From positions 1-53,830 of the forward strand of contig NZ_JAEMUW010000031.1 in assembly GCF_016598485.1 (NCBI RefSeq): 53,830 nt of DNA, in the 5' to 3' direction. Origin of the DNA: Micromonospora coerulea. GTDB taxonomy: Bacteria > Actinomycetota > Actinomycetes > Mycobacteriales > Micromonosporaceae. Positions 29,362-37,965 of the stretch are shown here, in pieces (position 1 is the first letter of the stretch; each line of letters starts with the position of its first letter). Both the position numbers and the translations under genes were made by a program. The notes below the pieces were generated by a model. It saw only the letters and a list, made by a program, of their open reading frames with translations. It was not told the DNA's origin and did not search any database.

Positions 29362-30353
29362 CCGGGTCGGCGGCATCGGGAGCGGCCGGGGCGGAGGCGG
29401 CTGCGCTGCGCCCGACCGGGCTGCGGTTCGGCTACGGCACCAACGGCTTCGCCAACCACCGGCTGCCCGACGCGCTGGCGGTGATCGCCGACCTCGGCTA
29501 CCAGGGGGTCGCGCTCACCCTGGACCACGACCACCTGGATCCGTTCGCACCGGGGCTGGCCCGGCGGGTCGCCGCCGTGCACCGCCGGCTCACCGGGCTC
29601 GGCCTGACGGTGGTGGTGGAGACCGGCGCCCGCTACCTGCTCGACCCGTGGCACAAGCACGCGCCGACCCTGCTGCACGACGACCCGACCCGGCGGATCG
29701 AGTTCCTCCGCCGGGCGGTGCGGATCGGTGCCGATCTGGGCGCCGAGGCCGTTTCGTACTGGGCCGGGGTACGCCCGCCGGAGGTGCCGGCGGCCGTCGC
29801 GTGGGACCGGCTGGTGGCCGGCTGCGCCACGGTCTGCGCCGCGGCGGAGGCAGCCGGGGTGCCGCTCGGCTTCGAGCCCGAGCCCGGCATGCTGGTCGAG
29901 GACGTCGCCGGTTGGTGGCGCCTGCGGGCCGCGCTCGGCGAGCCACCCCGGTTCGGCATCACCCTCGACATCGGACACTGTCGCTGCCTGGAGCCGACAC
30001 CGGTGCCGGACTGCGTGACGGCGGTCGCCGAGCACCTGGTCAACGTGCAGATCGACGACATGCGCCGGGGCGTGCACGAGCACCTGGAGTTCGGCAGCGG
30101 TGAGATCGATTTCCCGCCGGTGCTGCGCGCCCTCGCCGACGCCGGCTACCGCGGCCTGGTGGCGGTGGAACTGCCCCGGCACTCGCACGCCGCGCCGGCG
30201 GTGGCCGCCCGTTCGATCGAGTTCCTGCGCGCTGCCGCCCGGACCGCCGACGCGGTGGCCCCTTCGCTCCGCGGCAGCGACGGCAACATCCGACGTCCGG
30301 TGTCCGGAGTGCCCCTGTTGCCTGGGGCGCAGCAGAGCAGAGGCGGTGGCTGA
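29358..30353 (+). CDS. Sugar-phosphate isomerase/epimerase-like TIM-barrel protein
   Basis: 331-residue xylose-isomerase-like (AP endonuclease 2 superfamily) protein. Metal-type residues are visible: FEPEPGM (Glu173), TLDIGH (Asp204, His207), EHLEFGSGEIDF and VELPRHS late in the barrel. It resembles EboE in its opening GYGTNGFANH and in FEPEPG, so it may be a paralogue or partner of the EboE gene four positions on. A disordered-looking ~45-residue tail follows the barrel. Overlaps the prenyltransferase gene by four bases; the stop codon lies inside a tandem repeat. Confidence 0.82.
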   Translation: MTGSAASGAAGAEAAALRPTGLRFGYGTNGFANHRLPDALAVIADLGYQGVALTLDHDHLDPFAPGLARRVAAVHRRLTGLGLTVVVETGARYLLDPWHKHAPTLLHDDPTRRIEFLRRAVRIGADLGAEAVSYWAGVRPPEVPAAVAWDRLVAGCATVCAAAEAAGVPLGFEPEPGMLVEDVAGWWRLRAALGEPPRFGITLDIGHCRCLEPTPVPDCVTAVAEHLVNVQIDDMRRGVHEHLEFGSGEIDFPPVLRALADAGYRGLVAVELPRHSHAAPAVAARSIEFLRAAARTADAVAPSLRGSDGNIRRPVSGVPLLPGAQQSRGGG

Positions 30354-30409
30354 GCACCGGCCACCTGGCGGAGCAGGCGGTGGCTGAGCGGCCGCCACCT
30401 GGCTGAGAG
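30342..30409 (+). repeat. 34-bp tandem duplication containing the stop codon
   Basis: Two imperfect 34-base copies (30342-30375, 30376-30409), each starting GGCGGTGGCTGAGC and each able to form a GGTGGC/GCCACC hairpin. The first copy holds the TGA of the TIM-barrel gene; the second fills the only real gap in the operon, before EboA. Confidence 0.7.
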
Positions 30410-30419
30410 GGGAGACGGC

Positions 30420-31043
30420 ATGACACCCGACCGACTGCGCGCCGCGCTGCGGGGCGTACCCGATCCGCGGTGGCTGGACGCGGCGCTGCGCCGCGTCCGC
30501 ACCGAGCCCGCCGCGATCACCCGGCTCTTCCCCGCCGCCGCGCGGCACTGCGGGCGCGGTCCGCTGCCCGACCTGCCCGGCTGGACCGTCGACGAGGCCG
30601 CCCGGGCGCTGCTGCTCGCCGCCCTCCCCGCCGACCACGCGGCCACCACCGCCGAGGCCCTGTACCGGTACGGTGACGCCGCCGAGAAGCGGGCCGTGCT
30701 GCGCGCGCTGCCGCTGCTGCCGATCGGCGCGGCCTGCGTGCCCCTGCTGCACGACGCCATCCGCACCAACGACACCCGGCTCGTCGCCGCCGCGCTCGGC
30801 CCCTACGCCCGGCACCTGGAGCAGGCGGCCTGGCGGCAGGCGGTGCTCAAGTGCGTCTTCACCGGCGTGCCGCTGGCCGTCGTCGACGACCTCGACGGGC
30901 GTGCCGACGCCGAGCTGGCGGCGATGCTGGCCGCGCTGGCCGCCGAGCGGCACGCGGCCGGCCGGGCCATGCCGGCCGACGCCACCGACCTGCTCGACCG
31001 GCTCGGCGCCGGCTCGGACCTGACCACCGCCAGGGAGGCGTGA
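30420..31043 (+). CDS. eboA: EboA-domain protein
   Basis: 207 residues, all-alpha and Ala/Leu-rich, with no signal peptide. The region EKRAVLRALPLLPIGAACVPLLHDAIRTND and the following NPYARHLEQAAWRQAVLKCVF-type block match the EboA pattern as I know it: an armadillo/HEAT-like helical protein of unknown activity always found in ebo clusters. EboB follows with a one-base overlap (TGATG). In cyanobacteria, ebo genes are reported to be needed for moving the scytonemin monomer to the periplasm; the EboA role there is not resolved. Confidence 0.8.
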   Translation: MTPDRLRAALRGVPDPRWLDAALRRVRTEPAAITRLFPAAARHCGRGPLPDLPGWTVDEAARALLLAALPADHAATTAEALYRYGDAAEKRAVLRALPLLPIGAACVPLLHDAIRTNDTRLVAAALGPYARHLEQAAWRQAVLKCVFTGVPLAVVDDLDGRADAELAAMLAALAAERHAAGRAMPADATDLLDRLGAGSDLTTAREA

Positions 31044-31894
31044 TGCGCATCTTCGACCCGCACATCCACATGACCTCACGGACCACCGACGACTACGAGC
31101 GGATGGCCGCCGCGGGCGTACGCGCGGTGGTGGAACCGGCGTTCTGGCTGGGCCAGCCGCGCACCAGCGCGGCCACCTTCGTCGACTACTTCGACTCGCT
31201 GATCGGTTGGGAGCCGTTCCGGGCCGGGCAGTTCGGGGTCCGGCACCACGCCACCGTCGCGCTGAACCCGAAGGAGGCCAACGACCCGCGCTGCCACCCG
31301 GTGCTCGACCTGCTCCCGCGCTATTTGGACAAGGACGGCGTGGTGGCCGTCGGCGAGATCGGCTACGACTCGATGACCCCGGCCGAGGACGCCGCGTTCG
31401 CCGCCCAGCTCGCCCTGGCCGTCGGCCACGACCTGCCCGCCCTGGTGCACACCCCGCACCGGGACAAGGCGCGCGGGGTCGAGCGCAGCCTCGCGGTGGT
31501 CACCGAGTCGGGCATCGACCCCGGCCGGGTGCTGGTCGACCACCTCAACGAGGTGACCGTGAAGCTGGTCCGGGACACGGGCTGCTGGCTGGGCTTCTCC
31601 ATCTACCCGGACACCAAGATGACGCCCGGCCGGATGGTGGAGCTGCTGAAGACGTACGGGACCGAGCGGATGCTGGTCAACTCGGCGGCCGACTGGGGCC
31701 GCTCCGATCCGTTGCTGACCCGGGCCACCGGCGAGGCCCTGCTGCTCGCCGGCTTCACCGACGACGACGTCGACCGGGTGCTCTGGCGCAACCCGGTGGA
31801 GTTCTACGGCCAGTCCGGGCGGCTCGACCTCGGCGACCTGGACGCCCCGGCGGCCACCTTCGCCGGCAACTCGATCCTGCGCGGCGGCGAGTGA
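31043..31894 (+). CDS. eboB: TatD-family metal-dependent hydrolase, EboB-like
   Basis: 283-residue amidohydrolase-superfamily barrel. The metal site is complete: DPHIH (His7, His9), GEIGYD (Glu105), VHTPHR (His136, His139), DHLNE (His167) and SAADWG (Asp217). It is a TatD relative but diverged from the DNase-type TatD; EboB proteins belong here. Would hydrolyse a phosphoester, amide or lactone in the cytosol. One-base overlaps with the genes on both sides. Confidence 0.85.
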   Translation: MRIFDPHIHMTSRTTDDYERMAAAGVRAVVEPAFWLGQPRTSAATFVDYFDSLIGWEPFRAGQFGVRHHATVALNPKEANDPRCHPVLDLLPRYLDKDGVVAVGEIGYDSMTPAEDAAFAAQLALAVGHDLPALVHTPHRDKARGVERSLAVVTESGIDPGRVLVDHLNEVTVKLVRDTGCWLGFSIYPDTKMTPGRMVELLKTYGTERMLVNSAADWGRSDPLLTRATGEALLLAGFTDDDVDRVLWRNPVEFYGQSGRLDLGDLDAPAATFAGNSILRGGE

Positions 31895-33087
31895 TGCGGC
31901 TGCGGCACGCCGACGGCAGCACCGTGCACCTCGGCTACTGCACCAACGTCCACCCGGCCGAGGACCTGGCCGGCATCCTCGCCCAGCTCGACCGGTACGC
32001 CGTCCCGGTCCGTCGGGCCCTCGACGCCGACCTGCTCGGCCTCGGGCTCTGGCTGGCCGCCCCGGTCGCCGCCGAGTTGGCCGCCGACCCGGCGCTGCGC
32101 CGGCGGCTGCGCGCCGAGCTGACCGTACGTGGGCTGGAGGTGGTCACCCTCAACGGCTTCCCGTACGCGTCGTTCCAGGCGCCGGTGGTCAAGGGCGCCG
32201 TGTACCACCCGGACTGGACCACCGGCGACCGGTTGGCGTACACCCTGCACCTGGCCCGGGTGCTGGCCGACCTGCTGCCCGACGACGCGGCCCGGGGCTC
32301 GGTCTCCACCCTGCCACTGGCGTGGCGCGAGCCGTGGGACGCGGGTCGCGCGGAGGCGGCCCGGAGACGGCTCGGCGAGCTGGCGACCGGGCTGGCCGCC
32401 GTGGAGCGGGAGACCGGCCGCCCGATCCGGGTCGGCTTCGAACCGGAACCGGGGTGCATTGTGGAGTCCACGGGACAGGCGAGCGCGGTATTGTCAGCCA
32501 TGGATTCTGACCGGCTCGGGATCTGCCTCGATCTGGCGCACCTCGCCTGCGCCTGGGAGGAGCCGGTCGAGGCGCTGGGCCGACTGGAGTCGGCCGGGCT
32601 GCCGGTGGTCAAGGTGCAGGTCTCCGCCGCCGTCGAGGCCGCCGACCCGGCCGGCTCGGCCGGCGCGCTGCGCCGCTGGGTGGAACCCCGCTTCCTGCAC
32701 CAGACCCGGGCCGCCGGCTGCGCCCGGGCCGCCGACCCCGCCGACGCGGCGTACGCCGCCGACGACCTGGACGCCGCCTTGGACGCGAAGCTGCCGGGAC
32801 CGTGGCGGGTGCACTACCACGTGCCGCTGCACGCGCCGCCGGAGCCGCCGCTGACGTCCACCCTGCCGGTGCTGCGGGCCGCCCTCGCCGGGCTGTACGC
32901 CGGCCCGGTCGCCGGCTGCGACCACCTCGACGTCGAGACGTACACCTGGGGGGTGTTGCCGGCGGCGCGGCGGCCGCGCACCGACGCGGAGCTGGCGACC
33001 GGGATCGCCGCCGAGCTGGCCTTCGCCCGCGACGAACTGGTCGCCGTCGGCCTCGTGGCGCCGGCCGGTACGGGGGTGGGGCGATGA
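31894..33087 (+). CDS. eboE: Metabolite traffic protein EboE
   Basis: 397-residue xylose-isomerase-like TIM barrel of the EboE family: opening LGYCTNVHPAEDL, then TLNGFPYASFQ and VKGAVYHPDW, the metal-type FEPEPGC (Glu183) and LDLAHLAC (Asp213, His216), a His-rich HYHVPLH (307-313) and DHLDVETYTW (Glu348). These blocks, in this order, are what I recognise as EboE. Cytosolic. Overlaps EboB by one base and EboF by four. Confidence 0.86.
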   Translation: MRLRHADGSTVHLGYCTNVHPAEDLAGILAQLDRYAVPVRRALDADLLGLGLWLAAPVAAELAADPALRRRLRAELTVRGLEVVTLNGFPYASFQAPVVKGAVYHPDWTTGDRLAYTLHLARVLADLLPDDAARGSVSTLPLAWREPWDAGRAEAARRRLGELATGLAAVERETGRPIRVGFEPEPGCIVESTGQASAVLSAMDSDRLGICLDLAHLACAWEEPVEALGRLESAGLPVVKVQVSAAVEAADPAGSAGALRRWVEPRFLHQTRAAGCARAADPADAAYAADDLDAALDAKLPGPWRVHYHVPLHAPPEPPLTSTLPVLRAALAGLYAGPVAGCDHLDVETYTWGVLPAARRPRTDAELATGIAAELAFARDELVAVGLVAPAGTGVGR

Positions 33088-34478
33088 GCCGCCGGCTGGT
33101 CGTGCTGGACGTGGTCGGGCTGACCCCGCGCCTGCTGGCGCACATGCCCAGGCTGCGCGCGGTCGCCGAGGCGGGCTTCTCCGCCGAGCTGGGCACCGTG
33201 CTGCCCGCCGTGACCTGCTCGGTGCAGTCCACCTTCCTCACCGGTGAGCCGCCGTCGGGGCACGGGATCGTCGGCAACGGCTGGTACTTCCGGGACCTCG
33301 GCGAGGTGCTGCTGTGGCGGCAGCACCACGCGCTGGTGGGCGGGGAGAAGCTCTGGCAGGCGGCCCGCCGGGTCGAGCCCGGCTACTCGGTGGCGAACGT
33401 CTGTTGGTGGTACGCGATGGGTGCCGACGTGGACTGGACGGTCACCCCCCGCCCGATCTACTACGCTGACGGCCGCAAGGAACCGGACTGCTGGACCGAC
33501 CCGCCCGAGCTGCACGACGGGCTCACCGACGCGCTCGGCACCTTCCCGCTGTTCACCTACTGGGGTCCGGGTGCCGGGCTGCCCTCGTCGCGCTGGATCT
33601 GCCGGGCCGCCGAACGGATCCTCGCCGACCAGGCGCCCGACCTGACCCTGGTCTACGTGCCGCACCTGGACTACGACCTGCAACGCTTCGGCCCGAACTC
33701 GCCCCGGGCCGCCGCCGCGGCGGCGGAGCTGGACGCCGTGCTCGGCCCGCTGCTGGACGCCGCCCGCGCCAAGGAGGCCACGGTGGTGGCGCTGTCGGAG
33801 TACGGGATCACCGACGTGTCCCGCCCGGTGGACGTCAACCGGTTGCTGCGCGCCGAGGGGCTGCTGCGGGTCTACACCCAGGCCGGCATGGAGTACCTCG
33901 ACCCGTGGACGTCTCGGGCCTTCGCGGTCGCCGACCACCAGGTGGCGCACGTCTACGTCCGGGACCCGGCCGACGTGCCGGCGGTGGCGAAGCTCTGCGC
34001 GGCGCTGCCCGGGGTGGCCGAGGTGCTGGACGCCGACGGCCAGGCCGGGTACGGGTTGGCTCATCCCCGCTCCGGGGAGCTGGTGCTGGTGGCCGAGCCG
34101 GACGCCTGGTTCACCTACTACTACTGGCTTGACGACGCCCGCGCGCCCGACTTCGCGCGGCTGGTGGAGATCCACCGCAAGCCGGGCTACGACCCGGCCG
34201 AGCTCTTCTTCGACCCGGCGGCCCCGGGCGCGGCGAAGCGCCGGGCGGCGGTGGCGCTGGCGCGCAAGAAGCTCGGCCTGCGCTATCTGATGAGCGTGGT
34301 CGGGCTGGACGCCGGGGCCCGGGCGGTCCGTGGCTCGCACGGCCGGCTCCCGGCCGACCCGCTGGACGGGCCGGTGCTGCTCTGCTCGGACCGGTCGGCC
34401 GCCCGCGACCGGCTCGCCGCCACCGACGTGAAGGCGCTGCTGCTCCAGCTCGCCGGACTGGCCCGGGAGGCGCCGTGA
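33084..34478 (+). CDS. eboF: Nucleotide pyrophosphatase/alkaline phosphatase-superfamily protein, EboF-like
   Basis: 464 residues of the alkaline phosphatase superfamily without a signal peptide, so cytosolic. Asp9 and the nucleophile Thr44 (PAVTCSVQSTFLTG) are in place, as are the first Asp of HLDYDLQRFGP (Asp196) and a late His (ADHQVAHVY, His285/289). However, the second metal site is altered: Gln200 stands where NPP enzymes have His, and SEYG (Glu239-Tyr240) replaces the usual SDHG Asp-His. Either a subfamily-specific metal site or loss of hydrolase activity is possible. Stop overlaps the next GTG by four bases. Confidence 0.83.
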   Translation: MSRRLVVLDVVGLTPRLLAHMPRLRAVAEAGFSAELGTVLPAVTCSVQSTFLTGEPPSGHGIVGNGWYFRDLGEVLLWRQHHALVGGEKLWQAARRVEPGYSVANVCWWYAMGADVDWTVTPRPIYYADGRKEPDCWTDPPELHDGLTDALGTFPLFTYWGPGAGLPSSRWICRAAERILADQAPDLTLVYVPHLDYDLQRFGPNSPRAAAAAAELDAVLGPLLDAARAKEATVVALSEYGITDVSRPVDVNRLLRAEGLLRVYTQAGMEYLDPWTSRAFAVADHQVAHVYVRDPADVPAVAKLCAALPGVAEVLDADGQAGYGLAHPRSGELVLVAEPDAWFTYYYWLDDARAPDFARLVEIHRKPGYDPAELFFDPAAPGAAKRRAAVALARKKLGLRYLMSVVGLDAGARAVRGSHGRLPADPLDGPVLLCSDRSAARDRLAATDVKALLLQLAGLAREAP

Positions 34479-35542
34479 CCGTAACCGTCGTGCCGACCGA
34501 CGCGGCCCTGCTGCGGGCCCGCTTCGACGCGGAGCTCGCGGCGTTCCTGCATCGGCAGGGGCCGGGTCGGTCGGACGGCGTTCCGGGGGCCGTGCACGCC
34601 GCCCTGCACCGGTTCGTCCTGGCCGGTGGCAAGCGGCTGCGGCCCCTGTTCTGCTACTGGGGCTTTCGGGGTTTTGGCGGCTCGGACGGACCACCGATCG
34701 TGGTCGCCGCGGCGGCGCTGGAGCTGTTCCACGCGTTCGCGCTGATCCACGACGACATCCTGGACGGCAGCGACCGCCGGCGCGGCCAGCCCACGGTGCA
34801 CCGGCACTTCGCCGACCTGCACGCGCGCTCCGCCTGGCGGGGTGACCCCGGGGCGTACGGCCGCAACGCCGCCCTGCTCTGCGGGGACCTCTGCGCCGCC
34901 TGGTCACAGGAGATGTTCCACGGCTGCGGGCTCGGCGCCGAGCAGCTGCGCCGGGGGTACGCGGTCTTCGCGCTGATGCGTGCCGAGGTGATCGCGGGGG
35001 AGTACCTGGACGTGGTGGCGGCCGCCGGCGACGGCTCGGTGGCGAGCGCGCTCACCGTGATCCGGATGAAGACCGCCCGGTACACGGTGACCCGGCCGTT
35101 GCAGATCGGCGCCGCCCTGACCGGCGCGGACCGGGCCGCGGTGGACGCCCTCGCCGAGTTCGGCGACCCGCTGGGCGACGCGTTCCAGCTCCGCGACGAC
35201 CTGCTCGGGGTCTTCGGCGACCCGGCGGTCACCGGCAAGTCCACGGTGGACGACCTTCGCGAGGGCAAGCCGACGGTGCTGATGGCGTTGACCCGGGCCG
35301 CCGCCGACCGCACCGGGGCGGCCCGGCTGCGCGCGCTGTTCGGCAATCCGGCGTTGGACGCGGCGGGCGCCGCCGAGCTGCGGGGGGTCATCGAGGCCAC
35401 CGGGGCGCGAGAGCGGGTCGAGCGGATGATCCAGGCGTGCGCGGCGCGGGCCCTGGCTGCGCTGGACCGGCTGCCGCTGGCGGAGCCCGCTCGGGCGGCG
35501 CTCGGCGAGCTGGCGGCCCGCGCGGTCCAGCGCCGGCACTGA
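34475..35542 (+). CDS. Polyprenyl diphosphate synthase (GGPP-type)
   Basis: Condenses isopentenyl diphosphate with an allylic diphosphate. 355 residues with both Asp-rich motifs: LIHDDILD (Asp93, Asp94, Asp97) followed by RRRG, and QLRDDLLGVFGD (Asp241, Asp242, Asp249). The first motif lacks the two-residue insert of bacterial FPP synthases, and Phe89 lies five residues before it; together this suggests a short C15-C20 product, most likely geranylgeranyl. It ends the ebo-like operon, presumably feeding the UbiA prenyltransferase. GTG start overlaps EboF. Confidence 0.9.
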   Translation: MTVTVVPTDAALLRARFDAELAAFLHRQGPGRSDGVPGAVHAALHRFVLAGGKRLRPLFCYWGFRGFGGSDGPPIVVAAAALELFHAFALIHDDILDGSDRRRGQPTVHRHFADLHARSAWRGDPGAYGRNAALLCGDLCAAWSQEMFHGCGLGAEQLRRGYAVFALMRAEVIAGEYLDVVAAAGDGSVASALTVIRMKTARYTVTRPLQIGAALTGADRAAVDALAEFGDPLGDAFQLRDDLLGVFGDPAVTGKSTVDDLREGKPTVLMALTRAAADRTGAARLRALFGNPALDAAGAAELRGVIEATGARERVERMIQACAARALAALDRLPLAEPARAALGELAARAVQRRH

Positions 35543-35629
35543 CGCCACTTTTTGCCGTCGGCCCAGCCGGACGGCACGGTGCGGGTGGCGCCAGGTGCGG
35601 GGCGGGGTCGCTGCCGTACCTTGGGCCGC

Positions 35630-36508
35630 ATGGGACGCCTCGCGCAGTGGCGCCGGATCGCCCGGGCGCACCCGGGGCTGGCCGACGCGCTGCTGGCCAC
35701 GGTGCTCTTCGTGGTCAGCCTGCTGCCGGTGAACCCGCCGGGCGGCCCGCCCCGCGATCCGCTCACCGCCGGAGCGGTGCTGCTGGCGCTCGTCGGCTGC
35801 GGCGCGCTCGCCCTCCGCCGTCGGTACCCGTTACCCGTGCTCGGCGTGATGCTCGCCGCGGTGGTGCTCGCCCTCGTCACCCACCAGGCGCGCGGTCCGT
35901 TCGTGATCGCGGTGGCGATCGCCGGGTACACGGTCGCCACCCGCGCCGACCGGCGTACCGCGTTCCTCGCCGGTGACGCACCCACCGAGCCGGCGCCCAG
36001 CCTCAACCGGCTGGATGCGCTGGTCGAGGGCTTCGCCGCGGGCCAGCCGGTGCGCTGGAGCCTCGCCGGGCAGCCCCGGCCGCTGCCCAGCGCCGTCGAC
36101 GTCGCCGCCTACCGGATCATCCAGGAGTCGCTGATCAACGCGTACCGGCACGCGCCGGGGGCGGCCGTCGCGGTCCGTCTGCGCTACGACCCCGAGGGCG
36201 TCACCATCGAGGTACGCGACGACGGCGCCCCCGGTCGGCGGGGCGCCGGTGCGGCGGCCGGCCTGCCGGGGCCCCAGCGGCCCGCCGAGGTTCCGCCCTC
36301 CGGGCGGAGCCCGGGCGGCGACGAGCGGGCCGGGCTGGAGCAACCGCACGGCCCTCCCGGGACGCCTCGTCCCGGCGCCGGGCTCGGGCTGCTCGGCATG
36401 CGGGAACGGGCCGAGGCGGTCGGCGGGGTGTTCAGCGCCGGCCCGCGTCCCGAGGGCGGCTTCCTGGTCCGCGCCGAACTGCCCGCCCCCGAGGAGCTGG
36501 CAGAGTGA
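35630..36508 (+). pseudogene. Sensor histidine kinase remnant (NarL/DesK type), internal deletion
   Basis: The frame is open (292 residues) but a central block is missing. Residues 1-114 are the N-terminal membrane helices; after ADRRTAFLAG the sequence jumps to PAPSLNRLDALVEGF, the segment that normally follows the dimerisation helices. The later membrane helices and the whole HisKA_3 region with its phosphorylated His are absent. The ATPase part remains (YRIIQESLINAYRHAP, N-box; EVRDDG; GLGLLGMRERAEAVGG), with a ~40-residue Pro/Gly-rich insertion before the last block. Without the His it cannot signal. Its GTG-linked partner is also broken. Confidence 0.85.
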
Positions 36509-36606
36509 TCCGGGTACTGCTCGCCGACGACCAGCGCTGATCCTGACGCCTTCGAGGTCGACGAGTACGTCTTCCAGGCGCTGCGCGCCGGGGCCAGCCC
36601 GGGCGG
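36505..36606 (+). pseudogene. NarL-type response regulator remnant
   Basis: Starts correctly as GTG overlapping the kinase stop, encoding VIRVLLADDQR and then TGA (36538-36540). The bases after it still encode ILT, then after a one-base loss FEVDEYVFQALRAGAS (about 36541-36600), the end of a receiver domain. Some 65-70 residues between, including the phosphorylated Asp, and the entire DNA-binding domain are gone. Confidence 0.82.
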
Positions 36607-36819
36607 CCGGCCGGGACCGGTGCGGGGCCTTCCGCGCCGGTCCGGGTCGACCTAGAGTGAGGGCGGCGACCGCGAGGTGGCCGGTGACCCGACGGGAGGC
36701 GCAACCCGTCGGGCCCAGGCGCGTGATCGCGCCCACCGGTGCTCCGTCGGCCGCCCGTACCCGGTCGCCCTCGCCCCGGTTTGCTGCGGAATCCCCCACC
36801 ACGACAGGGGAGAAGGACA
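36607..36819 (+). promoter_or_regulatory. Non-coding region upstream of TIM-barrel isomerase gene
   Basis: About 210 bases with no supported gene. It should hold the promoter for the isomerase; the ribosome-binding site is GGGGAGAAGG (36807-36816). No clear operator was seen. Confidence 0.35.
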
Positions 36820-37830
36820 ATGGCGCGACCCATCACGCTCTTCACCGGCCAGTGGGCCGACCTTCCGTTCGACGAGGTCTGCCGGCTGGCCGCCGAATGG
36901 GGCTACGACGGCCTGGAGATCGCCTGCTGGGGCGACCACTTCGAGGTCGACAAGGCCCTGGCCGACGATTCGTACGTCGACCGCAAGCGGGCCACCCTGG
37001 CCAAGCACAACCTCCAGGTCTTCGCCATCTCCAACCACCTGGTCGGCCAGGCGGTCTGCGACCACCCGATCGACGAGCGGCACCGCGACATCCTGCCCGC
37101 CCGGATCTGGGGCGACGGCGAGCCCGAGGGGGTGCGCCAACGCGCCGCCGAGGAGATCAAGGACACCGCCCGGGCGGCGGCGAAGCTCGGGGTGCGGACG
37201 GTGGTCGGTTTCACCGGCTCGTCGATCTGGCACACGCTGGCGATGTTCCCGCCGGTCCCGCCGTCGATGATCGAACGCGGCTACGCCGACTTCGCCGACC
37301 GGTGGAACCCGATCCTCGACGTCTTCGACGAGGTGGGCGTGCGCTTCGCGCACGAGGTGCACCCCAGCGAGATCGCGTACGACTACTGGACCACGAAGCG
37401 GGCCCTGGAGGCGATCGGCCACCGCCCGGCGTTCGGGCTGAACTGGGACCCGTCGCACTTCGTCTGGCAGGAGCTGGACCCGGTCAACTTCATCTTCGAC
37501 TTCGCCGACCGGATCTACCACGTCGACTGCAAGGACGCCAAGGTCCGCACCGGCGACGGCCGGCGCGGGCGGCTCTCCTCCCACCTGCCGTGGGCGGACC
37601 TGCGCCGCGGCTGGGACTTCGTTTCCACCGGCCACGGGGACGTGCCCTGGGAAGACTGCTTCCGCGCGTTGAACGCGATCGGCTACACCGGCCCGATCTC
37701 CATCGAGTGGGAGGACGCCGGCATGGACCGGCTGGTCGGCGCGCCCGAGGCGCTCCAGTTCGTCCGCCGGCTCGCCTTCGACGCCCCGGCGGCCGCCTTC
37801 GACGCCGCGTTCAGCAGCAACCGGGACTGA
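36820..37830 (+). CDS. Sugar phosphate isomerase/epimerase (xylose isomerase-like TIM barrel)
   Basis: 336-residue cytosolic barrel of the AP endonuclease 2 superfamily. Visible metal/catalytic blocks: GLEIACWGDHF, FAHEVHPSEIAYDY (Glu), LNWDPSHFVW (Asp, His), YHVDCKDAK and GYTGPISIEWED. The HEVHP and NWDPSH blocks are typical of enzymes that accompany Gfo/Idh/MocA oxidoreductases in 3-ketoglycoside and cyclitol breakdown. ATG 36820 with a good ribosome site. Converges on the ROK gene, with a shared terminator between. Confidence 0.9.
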   Translation: MARPITLFTGQWADLPFDEVCRLAAEWGYDGLEIACWGDHFEVDKALADDSYVDRKRATLAKHNLQVFAISNHLVGQAVCDHPIDERHRDILPARIWGDGEPEGVRQRAAEEIKDTARAAAKLGVRTVVGFTGSSIWHTLAMFPPVPPSMIERGYADFADRWNPILDVFDEVGVRFAHEVHPSEIAYDYWTTKRALEAIGHRPAFGLNWDPSHFVWQELDPVNFIFDFADRIYHVDCKDAKVRTGDGRRGRLSSHLPWADLRRGWDFVSTGHGDVPWEDCFRALNAIGYTGPISIEWEDAGMDRLVGAPEALQFVRRLAFDAPAAAFDAAFSSNRD

Positions 37831-37833
37831 CCG

Positions 37834-37872
37834 CCGCCAGGGGCCGCCCGTCGCCCGGTCGGCCCCTGGCGG
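37834..37872. terminator. Bidirectional terminator between convergent genes
   Basis: CCGCCAGGGGCC (37834-37845) and GGCCCCTGGCGG (37861-37872), a 12-bp perfect stem with a 15-base loop, centred in the 135-base gap. Confidence 0.75.
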
Positions 37873-37965
37873 TTCCCGCCGACCGCGTCCCGGCGGACGT
37901 CGAGGCGGACCGGGTCGGCCGTCCGCCGGCCACCCGGGCGATCCCGGCCGGGCCGGCCGCCGTGG

